Shown one piece after another: positions 1-7,860 of a DNA stretch of 33,116 nucleotides. The notes below the pieces were generated by a model. It was not told the origin of the DNA and did not search any database. It saw only the letters and a list, made by a program, of their open reading frames with translations. Origin of the DNA: Bacteroidales bacterium UBA1797 (GTDB taxonomy: Bacteria; Bacteroidota; Bacteroidia; Bacteroidales; VadinHA17); the NCBI GenBank assembly GCA_002319885.1, contig DCFT01000216.1, forward strand, positions 72,828 through 105,943, written 5' to 3'. Positions within the stretch are counted from its first letter, which is position 1. Each line of letters opens with the position of its first letter. A program made the translations under genes and the position numbers.

Positions 1-3
1 AAG

Positions 4-27
4 ATCCCGACCGAAGCGTTGGGAGGG
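4..27. repeat. Short GAAGCG-loop hairpin at the left edge
   Basis: TCCCGAC and GTTGGGA can pair around a CGAAGC loop, with one G-T pair. Related sequences with GAAGCG in or beside the loop lie at 18722-18745 and 18778-18800. This suggests a dispersed non-coding repeat. The window edge may cut off part of the element. Confidence 0.4.
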
Positions 28-115
28 CACAAAGCCACAAAACACAAGGTCACAAAAGCACAAGCGAATCGTTTTTTACTTTGTGTTCTTTGTGTTTGCT
101 TTGAGCACTCTGTGG
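28..115. repeat. Inverted array of CACAAAG/CTTTGTG units
   Basis: The left arm (28-65) holds five CACAAAG-like units starting near 28, 36, 43, 51 and 59. The right arm (79-114) holds four complementary units, CTTTGTG, CTTTGTG, CTTTGAG and CTCTGTG, starting at 79, 88, 99 and 108. The arms can fold into a long imperfect hairpin. The array lies immediately 3' of carA (minus strand), as the second copy at 6773-6872 lies 3' of the ABC gene. It may help end or stabilise transcripts, but that is inference. Confidence 0.7.
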
Positions 116-125
116 TTAAATTTTT

Positions 126-1205
126 TTATTTTGATTTTCTGATATTCTCAATAAACACATCAAAAAGATAATCAGTATCGGTTGGTCCGCCTGATGCTTC
201 AGGGTGAAACTGTGTGGAGAAGAATGGCTTACTTTTATGTTTCATCCCTTCATTTGTCAGGTCATTTATATTAATGAAAAGCGGTTCCCACTCTGATCCG
301 AGTGTCTTATTATCAACTGCAAAACCATGGTTCTGAGAAGTTATATAGGCCTTATCAGTTCCTACCTGTAGTACGGGTTGGTTATGACTACGGTGTCCAT
401 ATTTGAGTTTATACGTATCAGCACCGGATGCAAGTGCCATCAACTGGTTACCGAGACAAATACCGAAGACAGGTTTATCTGATTCAAAAGATTTTTTAAT
501 ATTAAAAATTGTGCTCCCGCACATTTTAGGATCACCGGGTCCATTAGAAAGAAAAAGACCGTCAAATTCTTCGCTATGAAAATCATAATCCCATGGGACT
601 CTGATAATTGTGGTGTCTCTTTTCAGCAGATTTCTGATTATATTATACTTTACTCCGCAGTCAACCAGCAATATCCTGAATTTTCCCGATCCATAGATTT
701 TCTTTTCCCGAGTGCTAACCTCAGCAACAAGATTCACTTTATTCGGATCATAAAAGTCAGTTTCTGAACCTTCAGGTTCGACTTTCCCGAGCATAGCTCC
801 TTTTTCACGTATTCTTTTTGTCAGTGCCCTTGTATCTATGCCGTAAATTCCCGGGACTTTATTTCTTTTAAGCCATTCATCAAGGCTTTCGGTAGCGTTC
901 CAGTGGCTGTATTCAAAGGAGTAATCAGATACAATTAATCCGGAAATATGTATTGATGATGATTCATAGAAACGGTAGAGATCATTTTCTTCGCTTTTGC
1001 CTGGTGCTCCATAATTACCAACCAGGGGGTAGGTAAGGCAAAGTATTTGTCCACGGTATGAAGGGTCGGTCAGACTTTCAGGGTAACCGGTCATTGCCGT
1101 ATTAAAAACTACTTCCCCTGCGGCCGGAACACACGATCCGAATGACTTTCCAAAGTAGATTGTCCCATCTTCCAAAGTTAGTTTTACCTTTACGCTGTTT
1201 TTCAT
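126..1205 (-). CDS. carA: Carbamoyl-phosphate synthase small (glutaminase) subunit
   Basis: This cytoplasmic subunit hydrolyses glutamine and passes ammonia to the large subunit, CarB, for carbamoyl phosphate used in pyrimidine and arginine synthesis. The N-terminal half (about residues 5-135) is the CPSase small-chain domain. The C-terminal half (about 175-355) is a class I glutamine amidotransferase domain. The nucleophile Cys250 sits in FGICLGNQ, and His334 and Glu336 in FHPEAS complete the triad. The 359-residue length is normal for the family. It follows the MalY-type aminotransferase by 20 nt on the same strand and is probably co-transcribed with it. carB is not in the window; if adjacent, it would lie beyond the left edge and the CACAAAG array. 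Confidence 0.97.
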   Translation of the reverse strand: MKNSVKVKLTLEDGTIYFGKSFGSCVPAAGEVVFNTAMTGYPESLTDPSYRGQILCLTYPLVGNYGAPGKSEENDLYRFYESSSIHISGLIVSDYSFEYSHWNATESLDEWLKRNKVPGIYGIDTRALTKRIREKGAMLGKVEPEGSETDFYDPNKVNLVAEVSTREKKIYGSGKFRILLVDCGVKYNIIRNLLKRDTTIIRVPWDYDFHSEEFDGLFLSNGPGDPKMCGSTIFNIKKSFESDKPVFGICLGNQLMALASGADTYKLKYGHRSHNQPVLQVGTDKAYITSQNHGFAVDNKTLGSEWEPLFININDLTNEGMKHKSKPFFSTQFHPEASGGPTDTDYLFDVFIENIRKSK

Positions 1206-1225
1206 TCAATATTAGGTATTTCTGT

Positions 1226-2398
1226 TCATCTGATTTTTGAAACTGCTGCCTCCATCTGTTCCATAGCTTTCATTACTGTCTGATGCGTTGTTCCAAGATT
1301 CATTCTCATAAATCCCTCTCCTCCCGGACCGAAGGTAGAACCTTCATTCATTCCTATTCCGGCTTTATGTACAAAAAATTCCTGAAGCTCTTTCCCTGAC
1401 ATTCCGAATTTTCTGCAATCGAGCCAGATCAGATAAGTCGCTTCCGGTGGAAAAGGCAGTACTTCAGGGATCATTTCCCTGCAATAATCTTTTACAAATT
1501 CGACATTATGGTCGATATAATCAAGAAGTGCATCAAGCCATTTATGGCCATGAGTATAAGCAGCTATTGATGCTGTATTGCCGAATATATTACCATTCCC
1601 AAGGTGAAGATTATCAACCACACGGTTAAAAGCTTTTCTTAATATGGGGTTTGAGATAATAACGGAGGAAGTAGAAAGTCCTGCGAGATTAAAAGTCTTG
1701 CTTGGAGCGATTAAGGTGATAGTATTATCAGCAATTTTATCTGAAAGTGAAGCCATTGGAGTATGGTTGAACCCCGGGAGGGTGAGATCACAATGAATTT
1801 CATCTGAAATTATTATGATATTATTTTTCAGACAAATTTCAGCAAGATTATTTAATTCTTCGGGAGTCCATACTCTTCCCACCGGATTATGCGGATTGGA
1901 AATAATAATCATTTTTGTATTACTGTCGATACCTGCAATTAGGGAATCATAATCCATATTCCATGTCCCTTCAGATTCAGTTAATCTGTTGTAAATCAGA
2001 TTACGTCCATGTGATTCCACGGCAGAAAAGAAAGGAAAGTATACAGGTGGCTGAACGACAATATTGTCACCCGGCTTGGTAAATGCCAGGGTACAGAAAT
2101 TTAGCGCCGGCACGATCCCCGGACAAAAGGAGATCCATTCTTTTTCAATAGTCCAGTTGTGTCTTGTTTTGAGCCAGCTTATCATCGATAAAAAGTATTC
2201 ATCGGGCCGGAAAGAATATCCATAAATTTTATGATCAAGACGTTTCTGAAGATATTCTACAATAAAATCGGGGGAGTTAAAATCCATATCAGCTACCCAC
2301 ATTGGTATTATGTCCTTTACCCCAAATATCTCCTCACGGCGATCATATTTAATGCAGTCACTACCTTCCCTTGCGGCAGGTTCATCAAAATTCCACAT
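1226..2398 (-). CDS. MalY/PatB-type PLP aminotransferase, probable cystathionine beta-lyase
   Basis: This is a fold-type I PLP enzyme of 390 residues. Lys234 in SKTFNLAG is the expected Schiff-base lysine. Asp199 in SDEIH should contact the pyridine nitrogen, and SNPHNPVGR (167-175) is the class I/II aminotransferase loop. The opening MWNFDE and the GVKDIIPMWVADMDF segment are typical of the MalY/PatB branch, whose members cleave cystathionine or cysteine to a keto acid, ammonia and a thiol. The ORF has no disruption. It heads a probable two-gene unit with carA, and its promoter must lie in 2399-2735. The true substrate cannot be read from the sequence; a general aminotransferase role is the alternative. 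Confidence 0.88.
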   Translation of the reverse strand: MWNFDEPAAREGSDCIKYDRREEIFGVKDIIPMWVADMDFNSPDFIVEYLQKRLDHKIYGYSFRPDEYFLSMISWLKTRHNWTIEKEWISFCPGIVPALNFCTLAFTKPGDNIVVQPPVYFPFFSAVESHGRNLIYNRLTESEGTWNMDYDSLIAGIDSNTKMIIISNPHNPVGRVWTPEELNNLAEICLKNNIIIISDEIHCDLTLPGFNHTPMASLSDKIADNTITLIAPSKTFNLAGLSTSSVIISNPILRKAFNRVVDNLHLGNGNIFGNTASIAAYTHGHKWLDALLDYIDHNVEFVKDYCREMIPEVLPFPPEATYLIWLDCRKFGMSGKELQEFFVHKAGIGMNEGSTFGPGGEGFMRMNLGTTHQTVMKAMEQMEAAVSKIR

Positions 2399-2735
2399 CT
2401 TTAAAAATGGTCTTGATTAAAAGGTTTAAAGATATATAAAAAATGAATATCGCTGATGGATTGTCTCTTAGTAGTCTGATTAGAATTTGAAGAATAAGAT
2501 GTTTGGGGTAGCTGAAGACAATATTCAGGGGAAAATGAAAAAAATAGTAACTATCAGATGGTAAAAACTTACTTTTTTGGGTATGGAAATCAATAAGTTA
2601 GGAAAAATTCATTTTTTTCTTAAGAATTTTAATCATTTTAGGCTCTCCAAATTCCAGACACTTATTAGTTTCAATATTATTTATTACTTTTATAGACGTT
2701 TTTGAACGAGTAATTTAAATTAAAATTGACTTAAT
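2399..2735. other. Divergent intergenic region, 337 bp, no gene
   Basis: This very AT-rich gap separates the minus-strand aminotransferase from the plus-strand lipoprotein and must hold both promoters. TATCTTTA on the minus strand (plus-strand TAAAGATA at 2427-2434) is one base from the Bacteroidota TAnnTTTG core and could serve the aminotransferase. No matching core was found for the lipoprotein. A weak AAAATTC/GAATTTT inverted repeat lies near 2605-2632. No ORF, tRNA or strong hairpin is visible. Confidence 0.4.
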
Positions 2736-3557
2736 ATGAAAAAGATTTTTGCAGGTTTTATACTTTCATTACTGATAATTAGTTTAGCTTGTCTTAGTTC
2801 TTGCAAGGGAAGAACAACCTCTAATCAGCAGAAAAAGGCTGAAAAACAAGAGGTCAAGGAAATTCAAGGTCAGATTGAAACCAATGTTTATCCTTTGCCC
2901 ACCTCTGCTGAGGTAATTAAAATGCTGACAGATCTGGAGGTAGGCTATATAATCGGTATATCCAATCCGGTTGAGAATTCAAAAAAATATTTCAGCAGTA
3001 CTACAAGGGCTATCAATCTTGGAGTTTTTGGAGCTGATTTGAGTTATGCAACTCTGTATAATCAACAACAGGAAGTAATTAATTATCTGGATGCTATAAG
3101 ATCGCTTGCAAACGAACTCAACATGTCGAAAATTTATAACGAAGACTTGTATAATAAGATTAAACAGAATTATGATAACAAGGATGAGTTGGTAAAAATA
3201 TTAACAAGCGCATTTAATGACACTTATGGATATCTTAGTGATAATGATCAGCAACCGCTGGCTCTGCTTGTAGTAGGCGGTGCATGGGTTGAAGGTATGT
3301 ATCTGACAACACATGTTTCGGAAGCAGCATATCAGGTTGCAGGAATATCAAAAGTATTACTTGAACAGAAAAAATCATTTGATCTTTTTCTTAATTTGAC
3401 TAAGCCGTATCTTAGTGATCCAAGCGTAAGTGATTTTGTAAAAGTACTTGATCCGGTTAAAACGGTATATGCAGGTATAAATAACAGTCTTACTGAACAG
3501 AATATAAAAGACATAACCAAAGTTATTGTTGATGTAAGGGAACAGATAGTAAAATAA
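2736..3557 (+). CDS. Uncharacterised lipoprotein
   Basis: No family was recognised. The N terminus is a lipoprotein signal: MKK, a hydrophobic stretch of about 17 residues, then LSSC with Cys23 as the predicted lipidated residue. A polar Lys/Glu/Gln-rich linker follows to about residue 50. The remaining 220 residues look mainly helical, with no transmembrane segment after the signal, no obvious repeat and only the lipobox cysteine. The protein is therefore predicted to be anchored in a membrane and face the periplasm or surface. A strong terminator lies 17 nt after the stop and the TerB/ABC gene starts 64 nt after it. The two may act together, for example through the large extracytoplasmic loop of the transporter, but only position supports this. 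Confidence 0.75.
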   Translation: MKKIFAGFILSLLIISLACLSSCKGRTTSNQQKKAEKQEVKEIQGQIETNVYPLPTSAEVIKMLTDLEVGYIIGISNPVENSKKYFSSTTRAINLGVFGADLSYATLYNQQQEVINYLDAIRSLANELNMSKIYNEDLYNKIKQNYDNKDELVKILTSAFNDTYGYLSDNDQQPLALLVVGGAWVEGMYLTTHVSEAAYQVAGISKVLLEQKKSFDLFLNLTKPYLSDPSVSDFVKVLDPVKTVYAGINNSLTEQNIKDITKVIVDVREQIVK

Positions 3558-3574
3558 TTATATAATAATAGTTT

Positions 3575-3609
3575 GGCCGCAAAGAATCTAACTTTGCGGT
3601 CTTTTTTTT
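3575..3609 (+). terminator. Intrinsic terminator between lipoprotein and ABC gene
   Basis: GGCCGCAAAG (3575-3584) pairs with CTTTGCGGTC (3592-3601), with one G-T pair, across a seven-base loop. A run of eight T residues follows (3602-3609). This is a textbook Rho-independent terminator. It ends only 12 nt before the ABC start codon, so transcripts from the lipoprotein promoter must read through it to express the ABC gene. Confidence 0.85.
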
Positions 3610-3621
3610 ACTTATTGTTTT

Positions 3622-6600
3622 ATGAGGGAATCGGTATTACTAGCCTTAATTCACATCTTTGCCATCGTTTCGACCATCAACCCAGCTGGAATTTCATCGC
3701 GAGGTAAAAAGATTCTGCGCAGTTATCTGAGGAGATACCTTAACCGTGAACTTGAAGAAGAATATTATGCCCTTTTTGAAAATAATCTTGAGTTTTATTC
3801 TAATGAGCTTAAAAGCGTTGATAAAGAAGAACTTGCAGATGACGAATCTCTAATATCCTTCCAGATAACCAATATTTGCAGGCAGATAAAAAAAGGATTG
3901 TTTCTCGAAGAGAGAATGATCGTTTTTCTTCAATTGATAGAATTTGCGTTCGAAGATGGAATGATCTCTGAACAGGAGAAGACAATTATTGATATTGTCT
4001 CAAGAACTTTTAATATTTCAAAAAAAGAATACGATAATGCAATTGCGTTTATGATTGGCAGATCGTATGACGATGTGTCGGCTGAATGTATTCTCATCAT
4101 CGAGAGCGATAATCCTGAATATTCCGGGGCCGGTATATATAAAAATTATGATAAGTGGCGTCACATAAGAATAAAAGGATTTAAAGGTCATCTTGTTGTT
4201 ATGCATATTGAGAGCACTGGAACGCTTCTCTTTACCTACGATGGCTCCCTGGTTTTGTATTTTAAGGGAAGGGATATTATTGCCTGCCGGCCATATCTTC
4301 TCGAACGTGGCGTTAATATTAAAGGTCAGGGTATAGATCCTATCTACTACTCAAAAATTTTTAAAAAATTTGTTTCAAGGAAATTCCCTGAAAAAATATT
4401 CTTCGAGGGACATGATATTGAATTTATGTTCAAGAACTCGGATAATGGGCTTCAGAAAATGAATTTCAGGGTTGAGTCGGGCAACATGATCGGTATCATG
4501 GGAGGTAGTGGGGTCGGCAAGACCACGATGCTTAATTTACTCCATGGTAAGATTAAACCCACTTCAGGAAACATTTATATCAACGGGTATGATATTAATG
4601 AAGATTCAGAGGAGCTTAAAGGGCTGATTGGATTTGTGCCCCAGGATGATATGCTTATCGAAGAACTTACAGTGTATCAGAACCTATATTTTAATGCACG
4701 ACTGTGTTTTGGGGATTATAATGAAGAGCAGCTTAAAAATACTGTTCAGAAAGTACTTCAGGACCTTGACCTTTATGACATAAAAGACCTCCAGGTTGGA
4801 GATATAATGAATAAGAAGGTAAGCGGGGGCCAGCGTAAAAGGCTTAATATTGGTCTTGAGCTTATGCGTGAACCTGTTGTTTTGTTTATCGACGAACCTA
4901 CTTCTGGTTTATCCTCGTTTGATTCTGAAAAAGTTATGAGTCTGCTCAGGAATCAGTCGTTAAGCGGAAAGCTGGTTTTTGCTATCATACATCAGCCTTC
5001 TTCAGATATTATTAAGATGTTTGACAGGTTGTGGCTGCTTGATAAAGGTGGTTACATGATCTATGATGGGGACCCTGTTGAAGCCCTGGTTTATTTCAAA
5101 ACTGAAACATCCCAGGCTAATGCGGCTGAAAGTGAATGCCCTAACTGTGGTAATGTTGAGACTGACAATATTCTGCATATTGTTGAGGTCAAGGTAATTG
5201 ATAATTCAGGCTATCCCGGGAAAGAGAGACAGATCAGTCCGAAGGATTGGTACGAAAAGTATAAAAAGAAGATGATGCCGGTCCTTGGTGAAAAACCCTC
5301 CAAGAGTGTTATTCCCCCAAGTAATTTCAGGGTTCCTAATAAATCAGATCAGATAAGGACGTTCATACGTCGTAACATAACCAGAAAACTCGCCGACCGC
5401 CAGTATATGACAATTAACCTTATTGAAGCACCATTATTGGCATTTATTCTGGGATATATCTCAAAATTCAGTGAGAACGGACAATACACTTTCGCCGGTA
5501 ATAAGAATTACCCTATTTTCCTCTTCATGGCAGTTATTGTTGCCTTGTTCATTGGACTGACAGTGAGTGCTGAGGAGATCTTCCGCGATAGAAAAATCCT
5601 TGAGCGCGAGAAGTTTCTGGATTTAAGCAGATTAAGTTATCTGATTTCAAAGATTAACTTCCTCTTTACTTTATCAGCGATACAATCACTTTCATTTGTA
5701 CTGGTTTCAAGTCTTATTCTCGGGGTGAGAGGTATGCTCCTGCAACAATGGATCATTCTTTTTTCGACAGCCTGCTTTGGCAACATGCTGGGCCTTAATA
5801 TATCTGCCGGAATGCGAACGGCAGTCAGCATTTATATCCTCATCCCGCTTATTCTTGTTCCTATGCTTTTACTTGGAGGAGCTATGATAAAATTTGATGA
5901 TCTTCATAAATCGATCAGCAAAAAAATATATGTTCCCCTGGTAGGCGATATGATGGTTACAAGATGGGCATACGAAGCGCTATGTGTTGAACAGTTTAAG
6001 AGTAATAGATTTGAAAAGCCGTTTTTCAAATATGATATGGAAATTAGTCAGAATGACTGGTATGCTTCATTTCTCATTCCGGCTTTAAGGGTCACAGTTG
6101 ATAATTATCTTAGCGAGAGGAAAGACCCTGAAAATAAGGCGAATGCTGAGGCAGATTTAAAAAAGCTCAATTTCCATATTAAGAATCTTTCATCCATAAC
6201 CGGAATTATTCCAGGTAGCTGGATAAAGAATATGAATTATCAGCAATTCAATGAGTCAGTAGCCACAGACGCAAAAGAACTGCTTGACAGCTTAAAAACA
6301 ACAATCAGAATCAGGAGCAGGTCAGTATCCTATCAGCGCGATTCGCTATACAAACTGATCTCAACTGCTATGGGGGAAGATCAGTTCATCTCTATGAGAG
6401 CCAGGAATTATAATGAAAATCTGGCAAATGTTGTACTTAATAATCTGTCTGCCAATAAAATATATGATGATTATGATAGATTTATTCAAAAGGCCGATCC
6501 TATTTTTATGGCACCCGGTTCAAAATTGGGCCGGGCTCATTTCTTTGCTCCTTATAAACAAATAGGAAATTTGAAAATAGAAACCATGATTTTCAATATG

Positions 6601-6735
6601 CTCATAGTATGGTTAATGATCTTATGCTTGTTTGTGGCTTTATATTATAATCTTCTTAATCGTTTTATTAAGTTTTTGGAATCGCTTAAACTACCTATTC
6701 TAAGAAAGTTCGGCAGAGACCTTCTACAAGTATAA
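3622..6735 (+). CDS. TerB-like/ABCG-type ABC half transporter, ATPase fused to permease
   Basis: The 1037 residues hold several parts. Residues 90-145 form a helical region with FEDGMISEQEK, a TerB-like acidic signature. A beta-rich segment without a recognised name spans about 155-235. An ABC ATPase follows, with Walker A GGSGVGKT (294-301), Gln341, signature SGGQR (401-405), Walker B LFIDEP (421-426) and His457. A linker contains one CPNCG pair (506-510). An ABC2-type membrane domain spans about 590-760. A soluble stretch of about 220 residues (765-985) precedes a last membrane helix at 988-1010. ATPase-before-permease order and the GGQRKRLNIG signature match the ABCG branch. The substrate is unknown. 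The start codon is 12 nt after a terminator; no other in-frame ATG occurs before residue 99, so 3622 is kept. Confidence 0.85.
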   Translation: MRESVLLALIHIFAIVSTINPAGISSRGKKILRSYLRRYLNRELEEEYYALFENNLEFYSNELKSVDKEELADDESLISFQITNICRQIKKGLFLEERMIVFLQLIEFAFEDGMISEQEKTIIDIVSRTFNISKKEYDNAIAFMIGRSYDDVSAECILIIESDNPEYSGAGIYKNYDKWRHIRIKGFKGHLVVMHIESTGTLLFTYDGSLVLYFKGRDIIACRPYLLERGVNIKGQGIDPIYYSKIFKKFVSRKFPEKIFFEGHDIEFMFKNSDNGLQKMNFRVESGNMIGIMGGSGVGKTTMLNLLHGKIKPTSGNIYINGYDINEDSEELKGLIGFVPQDDMLIEELTVYQNLYFNARLCFGDYNEEQLKNTVQKVLQDLDLYDIKDLQVGDIMNKKVSGGQRKRLNIGLELMREPVVLFIDEPTSGLSSFDSEKVMSLLRNQSLSGKLVFAIIHQPSSDIIKMFDRLWLLDKGGYMIYDGDPVEALVYFKTETSQANAAESECPNCGNVETDNILHIVEVKVIDNSGYPGKERQISPKDWYEKYKKKMMPVLGEKPSKSVIPPSNFRVPNKSDQIRTFIRRNITRKLADRQYMTINLIEAPLLAFILGYISKFSENGQYTFAGNKNYPIFLFMAVIVALFIGLTVSAEEIFRDRKILEREKFLDLSRLSYLISKINFLFTLSAIQSLSFVLVSSLILGVRGMLLQQWIILFSTACFGNMLGLNISAGMRTAVSIYILIPLILVPMLLLGGAMIKFDDLHKSISKKIYVPLVGDMMVTRWAYEALCVEQFKSNRFEKPFFKYDMEISQNDWYASFLIPALRVTVDNYLSERKDPENKANAEADLKKLNFHIKNLSSITGIIPGSWIKNMNYQQFNESVATDAKELLDSLKTTIRIRSRSVSYQRDSLYKLISTAMGEDQFISMRARNYNENLANVVLNNLSANKIYDDYDRFIQKADPIFMAPGSKLGRAHFFAPYKQIGNLKIETMIFNMLIVWLMILCLFVALYYNLLNRFIKFLESLKLPILRKFGRDLLQV

Positions 6736-6772
6736 GGCATATTTTACTCCTCAACGAGAGTGTATAAAAAGT

Positions 6773-6872
6773 CCTTTGTGAACCTTTGTGATAACCTTTG
6801 TGCACCTTTGTGGTAAAACATAATTCATTGAACCACAAAGGATCACAAAGTAAGACACAAAGTAACACAAGG
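6773..6872. repeat. Long inverted array of CCTTTGTG/CACAAAG units
   Basis: The left arm has four perfect CCTTTGTG units starting at 6773, 6783, 6795 and 6805. The right arm has CACAAAG units starting at 6834, 6844 and 6856 and CACAAGG at 6866. Start-to-start spacing is 10, 12, 10 in both arms, so the arrays mirror each other around a centre of about 20 bases. The whole can form a hairpin with arms of roughly 40 nt, or present one motif per helical turn to a protein. It lies 38 nt after the ABC stop. A looser copy is at 28-115. Confidence 0.8.
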
Positions 6873-6890
6873 AGAGAGAAAAGAAAATTA

Positions 6891-7016
6891 TTTGCTTTTT
6901 AGACAGCCTCCTAATACTCAGATTTCGTGCAGAATTCTCATTATAGGCACCGAATCTGTTCCCTTTTAGGGGAAGTCTATTTCACCTGCTGGCGGAGGAG
7001 ACGGAAGAGCAAAAAA
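6891..7016. repeat. Probable degenerate intergenic repeat element, upstream of rsmA
   Basis: This stretch opens with TTTTTAGACAGCCTCC. It contains GTGCAGAATTCT (6929-6940) and CCCTTTTAGGGG (6961-6972), followed by TATTTCACCTGCTGG. GTGCAGAATT, CCCTTTAGGGG and a TTTCACCTG block all occur in the dyad element at 18646-18723, though in a different order. It therefore looks like a decayed or rearranged relative. No ORF, tRNA or promoter core was found, so the 6736-7068 gap holds only this and the CTTTGTG array. Confidence 0.4.
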
Positions 7017-7068
7017 TTGGATGAATAAAAGGGATTTAGTTTGTTAAATTAAATGGATCTTAATTAAT

Positions 7069-7860
7069 ATGGATCAGAGGAACAAGGTATATCCCAAGAA
7101 AAATCTTGGGCAGCATTTCCTTAAAGATACTGCAATTGCCAGCAGAATTGCCGGTTCCCTGACTGGCGAGGGGTATAATACCGTCCTTGAAATAGGGCCC
7201 GGAATGGGAATACTCACCGGTTATCTCCTGGAAAGAGGATTTAGTGATTTCAGAGTTATTGAGATTGACAACGAGTCTGTTCACTATATTAAAGAGCACT
7301 TTCCCGGACTGACTAACATTATAACAGGTGATTTTCTTTCAATGGATATTGAGAAAGTTTTCGATAATAAAATGGCTATTATCGGGAATTTCCCATACAA
7401 CATTTCAACGCAGATACTTTTTAAGGTTCTCAAGCATCGTGAAAAGGTGGTTGAGATAACGGGTATGCTGCAGAAGGAAGTTGCAGAGAGGATTTGTGCG
7501 GGGCCGGGCTCAAAAACGTATGGTATTCTTAGTGTTCTGCTTCAGGCCTTTTACAAAACGGAATACCTCTTTACCGTTTCGGAACATGTTTTTTCGCCTC
7601 CTCCAAAAGTAAAATCCGGAGTTATCAGATTAACACGAAACGATGTTATGAGCCTCGGGTGTGACGAAGTGTTATTTTTCAGAGTAGTGAAAGCCTGTTT
7701 TAATCAACGCAGAAAAACACTAAGGAACTCGGTACGGGCTGCGTTTGAACTGACACGTGATGACTACCATGAATTTGGATTACGACCCGAGCAACTATCT
7801 GTTGAACAGTTTATTCAGCTGACCAGATGGATAGATGAGAACAGGATAAAATCAGAATGA
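7069..7860 (+). CDS. rsmA: 16S rRNA (adenine1518-N6/adenine1519-N6)-dimethyltransferase
   Basis: RsmA (KsgA) uses S-adenosylmethionine to dimethylate two adjacent adenines near the 3' end of 16S rRNA during late 30S assembly. The 263 residues show the KKNLGQHFLKD entry, the SAM-binding EIGPGMG (41-47) and the catalytic motif NFPY (107-110), which replaces the more common NLPY. The C-terminal part (about 190-263) is the small helical domain. Length is typical. The gene converges on the MacB-type permease and the two coding regions overlap by 9 bp. No promoter core is obvious in the repeat-filled gap upstream. Confidence 0.97.
   Translation: MDQRNKVYPKKNLGQHFLKDTAIASRIAGSLTGEGYNTVLEIGPGMGILTGYLLERGFSDFRVIEIDNESVHYIKEHFPGLTNIITGDFLSMDIEKVFDNKMAIIGNFPYNISTQILFKVLKHREKVVEITGMLQKEVAERICAGPGSKTYGILSVLLQAFYKTEYLFTVSEHVFSPPPKVKSGVIRLTRNDVMSLGCDEVLFFRVVKACFNQRRKTLRNSVRAAFELTRDDYHEFGLRPEQLSVEQFIQLTRWIDENRIKSE

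Noticed and set aside
6773..6872. CRISPR-like array
   Set aside because: Units are 7-8 nt with 2-4 nt gaps in two inverted arms. There are no spacers of CRISPR length and no cas genes.
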